A stretch of 64,000 bases of DNA from Siniperca chuatsi (taxonomy: Eukaryota > Chordata > Actinopteri > Centrarchiformes > Sinipercidae). The translations under genes and the position numbers were made by a program. Location of the stretch: assembly GCF_020085105.1 (NCBI RefSeq), contig NC_058062.1, positions 4,366,945 through 4,430,944 of the forward strand, written 5' to 3'. Below the pieces are notes generated by a model, which saw nothing but the letters and a program-made list of their open reading frames with translations, did not search any database and was not told the origin of the DNA. Shown piece after piece: positions 1-12,671 of the stretch (within the stretch, counting starts at the first letter, position 1; each line of letters starts with the position of its first letter).

Positions 1-2
1 TG

Positions 3-149
3 TCCTGCGAGGAGGGCGGCGCTGAGGACTATAAGCTGTGTAAGGACATACTCAAGGACCTGAAGCTGCAAATCTGTCTTCCTTCCCCTAACAAAGAGAT
101 TATTTTCCTGCTCCAGGAAATGTCAGAGCTGCCTCGAGACGTAACATAG
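3..149 (+). CDS. 3' end of an unrecognised protein-coding gene (partial)
   Basis: The frame starting at base 3 is open for 48 codons and stops at TAG 147-149. The peptide begins SCEEGGAEDYKLCKDILKDL and ends MSELPRDVT. Codon choice looks coding (many CTG, AAG, GAC, GAG), and an AATAAA lies about 250 bases after the stop, as expected for a short terminal exon and 3' UTR. The start or splice acceptor lies outside the window. A GTAACA near the end (CGAGAC/GTAACA) could instead be a splice donor, in which case the stop is not used. I do not recognise the family and assign no function. Confidence 0.45.
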   Translation, partial: SCEEGGAEDYKLCKDILKDLKLQICLPSPNKEIIFLLQEMSELPRDVT

Positions 150-395
150 CTGGCCTCTAGGAACCAGCTCTTACTGGGCTGTCCTGGTGGCTCTGTTCAG
201 CTGAGGAAAACGGAAACTATTTACAACCTTGTTGGGTTGAATTGACTCCTAAGATTCAAATGTCTTGCCTGAAAAGCACTTACCAAAGCACAGTTAATAG
301 GGGCACAAGAAACAGACGCTGATCAGAGTATCAAAGCAACAGCCAGGAGAGGCCGTAGACACGCCTGTTACATCATATTACAGCTTAGCATCCCT

Positions 396-401
396 AATAA
401 A
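396..401 (+). terminator. Polyadenylation signal AATAAA of the left-edge gene
   Basis: A perfect AATAAA 247 bases after the TAG at 147-149, same strand, consistent with the end of the 3' UTR of the left-edge gene. Confidence 0.4.
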
Positions 402-1450
402 ACACAGCAATTCAAATCAGCGGGTTCAGGTTGTTTGGTCAGGCAGCTTACAGTAAATCCTGGATTTCGTAGCAACATCACACAGGTATTACAACTCTGC
501 CAGGTAGGCATTCCCCTTTGAAGGGAAGCCTAGACTTTGAGAGAGAGCTTTGGAAACACATGTTAGTGATAAGAGCTGAAGCACAAGGGTGAAGGTAGAG
601 GGACTTCAAAGTGAGTCCAGCTGGAGCAAAGAAACGAGGAGGTAACTCCTGCTGGTACGGTAGTGATGGCATACAGCCGCAAGACAGAAAGTCTCCCACA
701 GTGACTTTCAAATTAATGCCGACTAGATAAACATCAGGGTCCTCAATGTAAATACTTTTGTAGTCCATCACATGGGATGATGACCTATGCAGTGCGTGAT
801 AAGCGTCACAATCAGGCTCCATATGCAGCCATGTACTTACAACACATCTTCTTAATCATCACAGTTTCCAGGACGACGGGCCGCGATGACAGAATGAGTT
901 AATCTCTGAGAAGAGCCGGCTGTGATTACTGTAAACGAGCCCAAGCTGCTGTAGATGAAGGTGCACAAACCATCAGAGCAGGACACGACGAACCGCCTCA
1001 GTACTCGTTTCAGTCCGGCTGTTACAGGCTCATCAGTTTTAACCCCCCCCTTCCTCGTATGCACTTATAGCAAAGATACTCTATAACTGCTTATAGTCTT
1101 CCACATTAATGATCCAACAAGGTCTCCAGCCAATCGCCGATGTTGATTCAAGAGATCTAACAGATGCACGTTGGCTATACATATAATTATAACTCCCCCC
1201 TGCCTCCCAATCTGTCTGCCTGCCCTTGTCTTAAATTAGACATTACAGTAAGTTTGCTGTGCTAGAAATCAACATAAGAATATGAATGTGGTTTGACTGA
1301 CTGTATTCTGCATGTATCTATTTAGCCTTTATAGGCACTAGAAATAGAGACTACAGCGATTAATATACATTTGTGGTCTCTTGTTACCAGCTTGAATTAT
1401 TTTTTGCATGCAGGATTATAAATCTACTTCTTAACAAAAGTGAATGCAGT

Positions 1451-1709
1451 TAGAGCTGAAACGATTCAACGATTCGACAGAAAAATAATCTGAAATTATT
1501 TTAATAATCGATTTAATTTCCAGCTTTTCACGTCAGAGGATTTGCTGCTTGTTTTTGTCATATTTCATTGTAAACTAAATATCATTGGTGTTTTGGACTT
1601 TTGGTTGAACAAAACAAGACATTTGAAGACGTCACCTTGTGCTCTGGGGAGACCTGATGGGTGAAAAAATAATGGGCAGATTAATCGATGAAAATAATTG
1701 TTAGTTAAT
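1451..1709 (-). mobile_element. Small non-autonomous DNA transposon, GGCTGCAAC-end family (copy A)
   Basis: Begins TTAGAGCTGAAACGATTC and ends in an AT-rich stretch with TTAATCGATGAAAATAATTG. The interior matches, in reverse orientation, the better preserved copy at 17240-17595 (shared words such as TTTGGACT and GACGTCACCTT). It codes for nothing. Termini that are inverted versions of TAATCGTTGCAGCTC suggest a hAT-like MITE; the superfamily is inferred. Confidence 0.6.
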
Positions 1710-3487
1710 AAAAAAAAAAAAATCATTTTAGACAGTTTAGCCACTATTAAAGAGCATGGAATTAGTGGAACTTTTACATCCAAATGGGATCATTTCACGA
1801 CAGCATACAAACCAATAGAGTGGTTTCCTATCATGTGTCGTCAGTGGAACATGATCAAGATGACCAAAACAACATATTACTATGATCAACACTAAACTGT
1901 TCACTGAAGAGATGAAACATGTTTCCGTAACGTGTAGATTCTCTCTAAATCTACATGTGTGTGTATTTTATAAACACAAACTATATTGACATATATTGTA
2001 TAAAAAGCATCTGTATATTTTTGTGTGTGTTTGTAACTGTGTGCGGGTGACTGTGTGTCTCAGAGGATTATTTCCAATGGTTGATTGTTCGGTGTGAGCT
2101 TTGCAAAGGGATCGAGATATAATCCCCCCGTTCAACAGAGGCAGATGAGGATGGTCACTGCAGCACTACAATGCTGCACTACAACACGCTCCTCACATAT
2201 CAACACATACACATACATCTCAGCATGAATCCATATGCAAATTGAGTTGTATGGTTATCTTGACCAGAACTATATCAGTGTGCAGTATCATGAAATGAAT
2301 GCACTATTCCATTCTGTATTAATAACAAATGTGGCATGCACTGCTGGACGCATTGTCTTCTAATTAAAAAAACAGAGCTCATATACATCAATACTGCACT
2401 TAAAAAACGAGCAATTTTAGCATGCATCCTGGCTTTTTAAGTATTCTTAATTCAGAATTTTTTCTGTATTAATGTGCTATATACCCAAAACACAGTTCCA
2501 ATTATTAGACATTATGCAATCAGGAATCAGCAACTTTTAGCCATGATTATTGTACATTTACCAACAGGGTGCTGTCTCTAGTCCACAGTGTGTGATGTTG
2601 TATAGTTTCCTTACGGATCAGGTTCGGGGTCTGTAAAATATTCTTAAGTCTAAAAAACCTCTTAGCAAATCTGCTCTCTTGTTTTATTTATAAAAAGACC
2701 AATGAACATTCAGGTAGTCATTTAGCTAAATAGTAAATATGAAATCTATGGACAAACCTGAGTTTTGGCTCTTTGGATGTTTCAGTTTTAGCTCTTGAAT
2801 ATTAAGTTATTTAAAATTTACTTCACTTAAAATTGATAAAAGCTAAAACAATAAATAGATCTGATAGTGATTCGAAATGATTCAGATTTAATAATGATTT
2901 CAGAGTCAATAAAAATGCTGTCAAATCCCAAACCCACTGTTGTAGAAAGGGTTGTGTTAGTTACAGTGATGATGGTGGTAACAAACAGTACATGCTAAAA
3001 GTTATATTGATACTAGATGAATCTGATAAATATCATATTGCTAATAAACACGAGTAATCTCTCCTTGCAGACACACACATTCTATGTAAATATCACACAC
3101 ACACACTGCCATCAAACACGTGTCCGGTGCATGGCTTCACCAGATCGCTACAGCAAGAGGGTTAAACGGTGGGTATTAACCCTTTCAGTGAAGGTCAGTC
3201 ACATCACATCTGGACTGGACTCTGTCCATCAGTGGTTGGATGTGACCACACACTGGTCAATACGCGTCCTTACTTGGCATGTTTTAACGCCTTACGAGGT
3301 ATTTTCTGCTCGACTTTTGACTAAAACCAGGGAAACTGATCATATGACTGCTTGTAGTGTCACTACAGCGGTTGCCTGTTTGTTTTAGGATTGCTCTAAC
3401 AATTTAATTACATTTAAGGCACATCATGGCCTGGCTCTGGATTACGTTTCAGGTGTCCTGTCGTTGGCTGGTAATACCTATTGGATA

Positions 3488-3760
3488 TAGGGCTGCAACT
3501 AGTGATTTTCATTATTGACTAAACTGTTGAGTCTATACAATATCAAAAATGACCATCACAACCTCCATGAGCTCAATGCGACATCTTTAAATGTCCTATT
3601 TACACTAATTTGTCCTATTTTCCAAAACCCAAAGATATTTATTTTACACTGATATAAAACCGACAAGAAGAAAATCCTGACATTTGAGAAGCTAATAACT
3701 AATTACTTAAAACTTTTTGGGTTAATTTTATGTTGATCAACTAATCGATCAAACTTTTTG
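3488..3760 (+). mobile_element. Small non-autonomous DNA transposon, GGCTGCAAC-end family (copy B)
   Basis: Starts AGGGCTGCAACTAGTGATTT and ends GATCAACTAATCGATC. The interior shares CCAAAACCCAAAGATATT and the adjoining AAGAAGAAAATC region with the copy at 17240-17595, in the same orientation. It is shortened and diverged. Confidence 0.6.
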
Positions 3761-5439
3761 CATTAAATAGATCTCTGGCAAGAAACAGACGGAAAGATCC
3801 TTCCAGAAACCTTGTGTGTGTGATTGTCAGTATTTGAGATTGGGTGGACATGGAGTGTGAGTGAGAGAAAACACTTAAGCTTGTGTGTGTGTGTGCACGT
3901 CAACACATGTCAAGCACACGCCCTCCCTCCCCTCCTCTCTCTGACGATAATCTGAGTGTATTAATCTGTTGTTTGAACTCCTTAAGCACAGACTGTCTAT
4001 CACATCTGCTCTCTTCACCCTTGTAAAGCTCTGCTATTTATACACTTTCTCTTTCTCCCTTTTTTCATTTTTGATCTGTCGTCACAATTTCTCTATCGCT
4101 CCTCACTCCAGCAGGACTGAATTTCACACAGCTCTTTCCCTCCGTACAGTAAATCCATTTTCACATTTGGGCAACACACGTTTTGGAAACTGCTTATCCC
4201 AGCTTTAAATCTCTCTCTGATCCTCTTCTCTCTGGCAGCAGAGAGCGTGCTAAAACAATGCAGATAACTGATAAGATATTACAGGTCCCACATATTCATA
4301 TACCAGATTTAAAAAGAGAACACTACTGCAGTTAACTTTGCAAAACCAACATCATTAACTTAATGCTCATTCAAAATGATTGCAAACACTAATTCATCCT
4401 TGCCCCTAGACATAATCAAGCCAATAATCATAAATGATTGAGCCCCAAACAATCAAACAGAGCCATTCTGAGACAGCAAACAAATCAAAGTAACTGTCAA
4501 AGCTGACAAATGGCCTGAACCCGCTGCATGTGTCAGCAGTGAACGAATGGGAGTGTGCTGAGGGGAAAAAACGACAACAAGGAGGTGACCAGGCTTACCT
4601 GCTGTGTGACGCTGTCTCCCATCCGACAAGAGCGAGGCATCGGGAGAGACACGGCAGAGAGGAGGGATGTGCAGATGAAGAGGGAGAGGGGACGGGAGGC
4701 AAAGTCACAGTCTTTGCGTCATCTGAGAAAATTTGCAGATTAATACAACAGCTTGGTGCTCTGTGCCCCCCTCCACCCCATCTCACCCTCACTCTCCTCC
4801 CCTCCCTCCCTTCTTTCACACACTTCCTCTCCATCACAGGTTTCTTTTTGCCTTATTTATTAAACTGTTATCCGGAGAGGGGGGAACACTGTTGTCAGCG
4901 ATAATCACCGCAAGCAAGACGGAAGAAAAATCGGAAAGTTAGTTCTAAATTATTTCAGAAATTACGTTTTGTGCAGAAAGTGTCCTCTCAACAGGGAGGG
5001 AGTTTGGGACTTCCACCCCGTCAGCAGACATGACGGGGTGGGGTGGGCGTGATGATTACCCTCCCTTCCACAGGAGGGCACTATGACTCTGCACTGAGTG
5101 GAGATCTCTGTACAGTAGCTTCCCTTTGAGAGATCCTTTGACAGATATCAGTGTCAGTCAGTGAGGCCTCAAAGTGCATGCAGGCCTATGGGTGGAGCTG
5201 CTACATACTATACATACAAGGCTCTAGCTTTTTCCATGAACCATGACACTTAATCAATACTTAGAATTAAAAATAAACTGGTAGAGAAGTTGAGGAGTTT
5301 CAGGTTTGTCATACCAGAGATGTAGCAGGAAGAATGTAGGCCTATGACTGAGCTTTATGAGGGAGCCATGATTGATTTATGAGTGTTCTCAACTATCAAA
5401 TATGATGTTGTATAACGACGTGACTCTGCAGACATCAGA

Positions 5440-6205
5440 CAGTCTGACTCTGTTGAGGCCTTTAAATCCAAACTTAAAACTCATCTTTTCGCCTTCAGTT
5501 AGTTGCTTACTCTTTGATTACTTCAGGCCTTGTACCTGTTACCATTATCCTTCCAGCAGGTCGGTCTCAGTCTAAATGAATCTATTAAGCCTGGAATTAC
5601 AGTCCATGTTTATCCTGCCCACGAGAAAACTGTAAAGAGTACTGTCTCGGTGTCTCATTCCAGATGTTTTGGATCTGGATCTTCGTCCTCCAGGAGATTC
5701 AGCCTCTCCTCTCGTCTCTCTCCCTCTGTGTGTGTTTGTCTGTTTTCTCCTGTCTGTGTGAATGCTGTGCTTGAGTTTTGCCTCCGGTGTGTTTGTGCAG
5801 TCTGTCCTCCTCCAGGTCTCCATGGTGGAGAGGAGGCGGTGTGGCTCAGGTCTGTTTGGCGGCACCTGGAGTTGCTCGACGTCCTCCCGGATCCATATTC
5901 TTCATATATGTTCACAATCTATCTATAACTGTGTCACCCTGAGCGTCCATACTGTGATTTTACTATGTTGGTCTGTTCTGTACACACAACATCTATTTCC
6001 TGTCTGTCCGTCCGGGGAGAGGGATCCCTCCTCTGCTCTTCCCGAGGTTACTTCCGATTTTTACTGTTAACGGTTTTGTTTGGGGAGTTTTTCCTTATCC
6101 GAATCGAGGGTCTAAGACAGAGGGTGTCGTATGCTGTACGGATTGTAAAGCCCCTTGAGGCAAATTTGTGATGTTGAGGCATATAAATAAAAACTGACTG
6201 CATGA
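5440..6205 (+). mobile_element. 3' end of an L2-like LINE
   Basis: A degenerate 5' part encodes in broken frames the typical C-terminus of LINE ORF2 (wording like VEAFKSKLKTHLF can be read near 5455-5495). It is followed by a long 3' UTR ending GATTGTAAAGCCCCTTGAGG and a run with ATAAATAAAAAC. The last 110 bases recur in reverse complement at about 43213-43327. It is 5'-truncated and not active. Assignment to the L2/CR1 group is from the familiar tail, not a search. Confidence 0.6.
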
Positions 6206-6343
6206 TATTAGTTTTCTTGTGTGACTGTGGGCTGATTGGTTGCTTGAACTTCTGGTTAGATGTCATTGGTTGCTGAGTCTATTCTAATTACACAGTTACA
6301 TAGGATTCAGACAGTCAGTCATAATGTCAGTAATTTGATAATT

Positions 6344-6705
6344 ACACTTTACTTTAAGTCCCCCTATTAAGCATTTATAAGTACCATATAAACATTTAAT
6401 AAATGGTTTATAACACACTTTAATGTAGTTATAAGCACATATAAGGACATTTTGAAGGGTTTATTAAAAAACATAAGACATATTTTATATTATTGCAACT
6501 GTGTTTTACTATATTGTCGTTCATTATTTGTTTATACACCAGAATGCACTAATGGGTGCTTCACAGGAGGAGTTATAGTTGTTGATAAATACATTAATAC
6601 ATACTTATATCTGCTTAGAAATACATTATAGTTTGTTATAAACCATTTTAAAATGTTTAAATACTGCTTATAAATGCTAAATAGGGGGACTGCAAGTATC
6701 ACTGT
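6344..6705. mobile_element. Non-autonomous DNA transposon with about 70-bp terminal inverted repeats
   Basis: The left end reads ACACTTTACTTTAAGTCCCC, then CTATTAAGCATTTATAAG and AAATGGTTTATAACA. The right end in reverse complement reads AGTCCCCCTATTTAGCATTT, then AAAATGGTTTATAACA. The two ends pair over roughly 70 bases with few mismatches, with about 220 non-coding bases between them. No protein is present. Confidence 0.7.
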
Positions 6706-6801
6706 TTACTGAATTCGGTTTATAATCCAGCACCAACACTAACAAACACACATGCAAGCATACACAACAATTCAAACATCCACCTCCATGTACATGCAGA
6801 G

Positions 6802-6802
<1 letters not shown>

Positions 6803-6854
<52 letters not shown>
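6803..6854. repeat. (CA)26 microsatellite
   Basis: Uninterrupted CA dinucleotide run of 52 bases. Open frames across it on both strands are artefacts of the repeat. Confidence 0.98.
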
Positions 6855-6857
<3 letters not shown>

Positions 6858-7808
6858 CCAGAGGAGTGACAGATGGAGAGGGGCAGGATGGGAACAGCAG
6901 CTTGTACAACTGGGCCGATGCCTCCATTGTGCAGTAGGTGCGCTGTAAGTCTATCCTCTACTAATTGCCAGAGCAGTTCAAACACAAAGTCTGCCTCTGA
7001 AATCCAATCCTGTGGGGTGTTGTACAGTGAGTAAAGTTTACAACGTGTAACATTTTTCCTCTGGCAAGAAAAGGGACAAAACGTGGCTTATGGAAGAGGG
7101 GAGGTGGAGGAGAGGGGAGGGAGAGGACAGTGGGGTGGATAAGTGCAAAAAATGTAAAACAGAGGGAGGTGTGGATTGTGTTGGCGAGAAGGAAGACGTA
7201 ACTGTAATTAGATCATTCACTATTTAGGCTGCACCTCTAATCCGGGGGCATCCGGACCGCAACGAATCTGTGGCAAGTGAATGAAAGAGTAGCCGCTGTA
7301 GGTGGATTGAGTCCTGTAACGAGACACTGAGGAGGGACAGATAAGGAGACGAGGAGGAGTGATTGAGAGGTGATCTGGGGAGAGAGAGAGAGCGAGGTGC
7401 TGTAAGAGGAGAAGGCTCAGCGCTGCAGACGATGTAAACAAGACGAGCAGAGCGTGTGCATATGGCGTCGGCTGTATGGCGGTGTCTGAAGCCGTTTCAT
7501 AAACTGCCAACGACCCAGCCTCTACACGAACATCACACATACAACACAAAATCCAAACAGACTGACTTGGAACGGGGCAGACTGCCAGTTAATGCAACGC
7601 AGCGCCAGTCTGCAATTTGCACCCATTCGAACCTGTTCCTCATTAAGCATTAAACAGAATTACTAAAACTTAGTTCTCCGTTCCCCTAATGAGGTCTTTG
7701 CAGCGCTGATGCTCTCATATTCCCTCTCCCTCCAAATCCGTTTTCCCGAAGGTGAACATTCCATACACTAATTTCAGTTTCACGCAGGAAAGTTTGTTTG
7801 TCAGAGCG

Positions 7809-7811
<3 letters not shown>

Positions 7812-7839
<28 letters not shown>
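7812..7839. repeat. (GT)14 microsatellite
   Basis: Uninterrupted GT run of 28 bases in the spacer left of ntf4. Confidence 0.97.
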
Positions 7840-9451
7840 TTCATACTTTCCTCAGTGTGCATGTGTGTTGTTTGTGTGTTTGCGAGTGGTCTGGCTCCAA
7901 ACTCATCCTCTTTGACCTTTAGTAAGCTGTGAAATTTAATTTCAGGCTTGGGTTGCTTTTTCTGCATAGTCCTACACCTGTGCCAAATATGTCCGTGGGG
8001 AAGTTGGACAGCAGCTAAAGCGCTGCAGCCAGGGATGTCTAAGACAGACTGTGAGCCAGACAGACAGACAGACAGGAGGTGACGCATTCATCAGAGTCTG
8101 ACCCCCCTGTCAGTGACCTCACCTTTGACCCTTTACCTCAATACCACCATGGCTGGCGACTGGGGCATTTCCAGGAGGTTTCGGCTAATTGGCTCAGATT
8201 GCGGAGAGGGGAGCATTACGCCTGAAATTGGAAACATATGCAGCTATACCTCAGTGTGTATGTGTGTGGTAATGGCGGCGATGGTGGTGTGGCTCTCACT
8301 GGAGAGAGGTTTGAATTCAGGGGAAAGGAGGAGGGAGTGGAGTTGAATAGGCAAGGGGAACGATGGAAGGAACGATGAAAAGGATTAAAAATGTAAAACA
8401 AATCAGTTGGAGAGAGTAAAACATGGAAGATGGAGAGAATCAAAGTGTGTGAAGATGGAAGAGGAGATGAAGGACTGACACCGGGCACCTTGGGGAGGTC
8501 GAGGATCCATAATTGAGGTCTGACGTCTGATTTGGTGGCTCAGTTGTGGACGGACAGACTGTTAGCCTCGCTGTGACAGCTCAGCTCAGCTATTTGCAGT
8601 AATTGACCATAATAGCTACTTTCCAATTACGGCTCAGATATGAGTTTCAAATGAAGGAGGATGTCCAACGCCAAAGCAATAAGTTGAAGTCTGACGGCGC
8701 TGCGTGTGGGAAAGATTTCATCAGAGGAGTCGAAGGTAGTAAAAGTGACATCTGGAAACTTCAAAACGTCTCAGTGTTATTTTTTTAAATAGAAAAATGA
8801 GAATCGGTTGAAGATGTCAGGATTCAAAAATGTGGATCATGAGCAAAGCAAAATGAGTAGAAAATGATTCTGGTGAAATTGATATCACAGCTGTGAGACA
8901 GAGGGAGTGATGCTTTGTTTTTATGGGGCTTTAATAATAGTGTGAAAATCTGTCTGGATCATGAAAATGTTGTCTGTCAAAAACGCAAATCCCCAAAGGA
9001 ACAGAAAATCTGCACAAATTTACGTTCCGATCACACTTCAATCTTTTTTAAATGCAAAGGACTATATTATTAAACTACACTATTAAACTACTACTAAACT
9101 ATTATATTAATGTTGACTCTCACTACGAACAACAGTAGAACAATACACTGTTTGTCTTTTGTTCTCAAGCGTTTAGACTTGGACTTAAGTGATCTTGACT
9201 AGAACCTTGTCTGAAACTATGGTTATATATAACATACACCGTCGCCACCAGAAATCAGGAAATTGCTGTAGAGTGTTGTATGTTTTGCCTGCAATACATT
9301 GTGACTGAATTTTAAAGGCTGTGGGATTTAGGAAATATTTCAATGTGACGTGTTGATGTGACAGTATGAAGGAAAACCTGTTTTGTGTTTTTAAATAAAC
9401 CTCTATATCTCCTCGATTGTGAAATGGTTGCAGTTAGTTTTGCATGTCTGA

Positions 9452-9464
9452 ATGTATGTATGTA

Positions 9465-9496
<32 letters not shown>
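9452..9496. repeat. Compound (ATGT)n(GT)n microsatellite
   Basis: ATGT tetranucleotide units pass directly into a GT run of about 26 bases, followed by a purine tract. Confidence 0.95.
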
Positions 9497-9794
9497 AGAA
9501 AGAGAGCGAGCAAGATGGCAAGACCCTAAGAAAACGACATTTGCGCATCCCTGCCCTTTCAATCGTCATCCTTGTTTGACCGCCACTCCTGTCCACACTT
9601 AGCTAACAACTTTCTCTTGCTCTCTTTCTCTCACTCAAACTCTCACTGATGCACCCTGAGGCAGAAATATCTAAGTGCATGCAGACAAGTTCAGACAAAT
9701 AAGGAGATAGAGAGAATGGTGGGAGGGTTGCAAAAGATTTTGAGTGACTGACACTAAATGCAAAGAGGGAGGAACGCCGCAAGGGAGACACCGG

Positions 9795-9798
<4 letters not shown>

Positions 9799-9830
<32 letters not shown>

Positions 9831-9847
9831 CGCGCGTGCGTGTGTGT
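9799..9847. repeat. (GT)n/(GC)n microsatellite
   Basis: A GT run of about 28 bases continues into alternating GC/GT steps. The whole tract is alternating purine-pyrimidine and could adopt Z-DNA. Confidence 0.95.
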
Positions 9848-12479
9848 TTGGCAAGTTAATGGTAAAGAGGATCTGGTGGAAGATTCCCAGAAATGTAATT
9901 GTATTGCTGCGTTTGGGTATGGTTAAGAGAACTGAGAAAGACAGAGTGTGTACGTGTGTGTGTGTGTGTTTGCGCAATCAGTCAATGGGTGCAAGTCAAC
10001 GCTCCCTTCCATCTGAGGGTATTGACAGTGTTAAATGTCTCCGACCCTGAGTGAAGACTGCACTTTAGTCTGCCTCTCTATACAGAAGTGACCCGTTTTA
10101 GCGGCTTTGAGTTTGAAAAACCTCTTTTCATGATCCGCCTTCTCTTTCTGTGTCTCCTCTCTGGTCCCTATCTCTCCCATCCCCAAACTCTTTCATGAGC
10201 AGTCTCTCAGGGGCAGGGTTGTAACATAACCCTCCCCTCCTTTGTCTCCATTCTTTTCCTTATCCTTTCATCTTTTTAAACATTCAGGGGGAAAGGGGTT
10301 TGGTGAGATGGAAACCACTACTTGGTAAAGGAAAGAAAGAGATAGCATGTGAGAGAGAAAGAGAGAGGGGGGGGACGAGGAGGAGGCAGAGTCTTCTCCC
10401 CTCTGCTCATCCGCCAATTTATGGCTCTTCTTTTCAACAAGGCCATTCAAGGTGGGGAGGCTCAGTGGACGCACTGTTCTCGCGGGTCAATAGCAGTGAA
10501 CCCTCGTCTGGTCTGTATGGGGACGACTTATCTGCTCCGAGGACCCGTTGAACTGTCAGTCGGCCTGTGTGTCCTCCATAGACCTCCATTGTGTCTCCTC
10601 TGGGCCTTCGCCGACTTTCCCCCAAAGACCTGTGAGTGGACAGAGCAGCCAGTCACCAGCTCCTGTTTCCATCCTTTCAACTCTACAGGAGTCCTGAAAC
10701 CGCCTGCACTCACCCAACCAACGTATACAGAAAAATAACTTTAATTAAATAACTCTGCAGCAATTAACCGTGAACATTCATGAAGAAATATCTGAGTGCA
10801 CGCAGGGCAAGTTAAGACAAGGTATATGAAACTTACATTTACAATGTGGGACAATATTACACCTGCATGAAAAACACACAGTCACAGACAATCAAGGGAC
10901 ACATGTGCCATATTTTTTTCATTAAAATAAGTCATAGCAAAGAAATTGTTAAAAAATGTTGTGTTGCAATAATATGAGATGCTCGGATTTGGAGCCGCAC
11001 CAAAAACTAATCACATCTTCCTCTTTGCCCTCGGCATAATAAATATTTTCACTTTTTTCAAGCAAGTAGCTTTCAGTTTCCTTTATAGTAAATAATAAAA
11101 ACATCACTGTTGACGTCTAAGATGAGGCGGCACATGAACCTAGGACACTGATGTTGAAGGTGAATGCTTTATAAAACATTTGTATTCCTGCCGGCTTTAC
11201 GTTGCCAATAAAATAAATGGAGAATAGTTGCTCACGAAAGGGATCGTCAGGCCTGTAGTTTCAAACCCGAGGTTATTACGAGATGCTGTATTTATAAATA
11301 ACAGCTGGTTGGGGCGACAGGGGGCAGGGCTGGGATTCAGGGGGCATCATACTAACCATTGCCTAGGGCCCGCAAATCAGCAAATGCACCCCTGTTCAAA
11401 TGTGTGTTGAATTAAGGATATATGGCACTGCAAATTTAAAAAAGTGGACATAGTTGTTCTAGCAGTCTGCCAGAGTATACAGTATCTTGCACAAGTGAAG
11501 ATGTTTGTGAGCCATCTGTATTTTTACTTTTGTAAACCAATTCTGTAAATGCCACGAAATCCATATTTTGGATCATGTGTCCATACTAATAAGCACTAAT
11601 ACCATATAATTACAGCCAATGAGGCCGTCACGATCCAAGACACTTATCTGCAGAAACAGCCAGCACCCCCCCCCCCGCCAAAAAAGAAAAAAAAAACTGG
11701 CACAAGCAAACAGGAAGCAATCTGAACTCGGATTTGGCATTAAAACATAACGTTACATCCTCAGGTGTGCCAAATGAGATTGAGTTGCACCTTGCACTTG
11801 CAGACGCCAGCCAGCTTCACTACAACTTGTTCGTAATAATTTGCACTGGTACCACCCCACAATGAACTCACATTACGTGGATCCATGCCAGCACGCCACT
11901 GCTAGTAATTCATCAAAATGTTTTCTTGTGAAGTTTGGGGCGGGGATGAAAGAAAAAGGAGAGGGGGGGGGAGGGTAAACGTAAAAAAGATCTGTCACGC
12001 ACATGTGAAGTCTGACACACGCCACACAATCTTTAGTCGAATCTATCAAATTAAGCTAGCAAGGAAATGTGACTTTTTTTGGCTATTTTTGCTCACAACA
12101 TCACGGATTACTGTTTTATATTATATGCATCTGTTTAAGAAACGGCATCTGCTGTAACAGATGTTACTCGTTGAATGTTGTAGGTCTCTTTTCAATATAC
12201 TAACCTCCTGAGGAAAAAAAATCTGCGACTTGTCTTTGCGCTTCCCAGGAGAAACTGGAGTCGTTAGCTGCGTCAAGCTAGCAGCGGAAAACAAGAAATT
12301 ACACCGGAAGTGGCTGGTTTTGTCTTTGAAATAAAAGCACCGTTGCTGGTCAAACGTTCCATCGCAATACAGATTTCCCAAAGGGGATTTTACTTTGAAA
12401 ACCATGACCAGAAGTTCTAACTGTAACTCGTGCTGGCTTAACTGACGTTTCAGGCGGAGTTCAGATCTTAAAACATTTG

Positions 12480-12671
12480 GCCAACTTCTTCACCTCTCCA
12501 CTTCTTCGTTCACAAATTTGAGCTGAGATACCTTTTCTCTGGCCTGCCTTGGAGGACTAACAACTCATGGAATATCCAAAGTTTGTGGCAAGTTTACATT
12601 TTTAATACTTTTCTGGACTTATTACATACTGCCTTTGGAAGCGCTCCCAGGACAGGAGAGTTTTCTGGTTT
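12480..12671 (+). promoter_or_regulatory. ntf4: Candidate ntf4 5' non-coding exon and promoter region
   Basis: A consensus splice donor (CTGGTTT/GTAAGT at 12665-12677) follows about 200 bases of non-repetitive sequence on the plus strand. The next convincing plus-strand acceptor is the one in front of the ntf4 coding exon at 18535. Neurotrophin genes typically have upstream non-coding exons spliced to one coding exon, so this is a reasonable first exon with an intron of 5.9 kb. No TATA box was recognised. The link is inferred from position and splice-site quality only. Confidence 0.3.

Larger units (their letters stand above)
402..12400. other. Gene-free spacer, repeat-rich
   Basis: No exon chain, conserved protein or RNA gene was found on either strand over about 12 kb. 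Open frames here are short, and those over CA/GT runs or purine-rich tracts are low-complexity. The stretch holds two copies of the GGCTGCAAC terminal-repeat element, one L2-like LINE tail, one inverted-repeat element near 6.3-6.7 kb and four CA/GT microsatellites (listed separately). Distal ntf4 regulatory DNA may lie here, but nothing in the sequence singles it out. Confidence 0.55.

Noticed and set aside
3017-3388. Plus-strand open frame of 123 codons
   Set aside because: Isolated, with low-complexity ACACAC stretches; no recognisable domain or exon neighbours.
5530-5928. Plus-strand open frame of 132 codons
   Set aside because: Lies inside the 3' UTR part of an L2-like LINE; Ser/Cys-rich noise.
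12121-12405. Minus-strand open frame of 94 codons near the possible ntf4 promoter
   Set aside because: Composition is not coding-like, there are no splice partners and I recognise no family.
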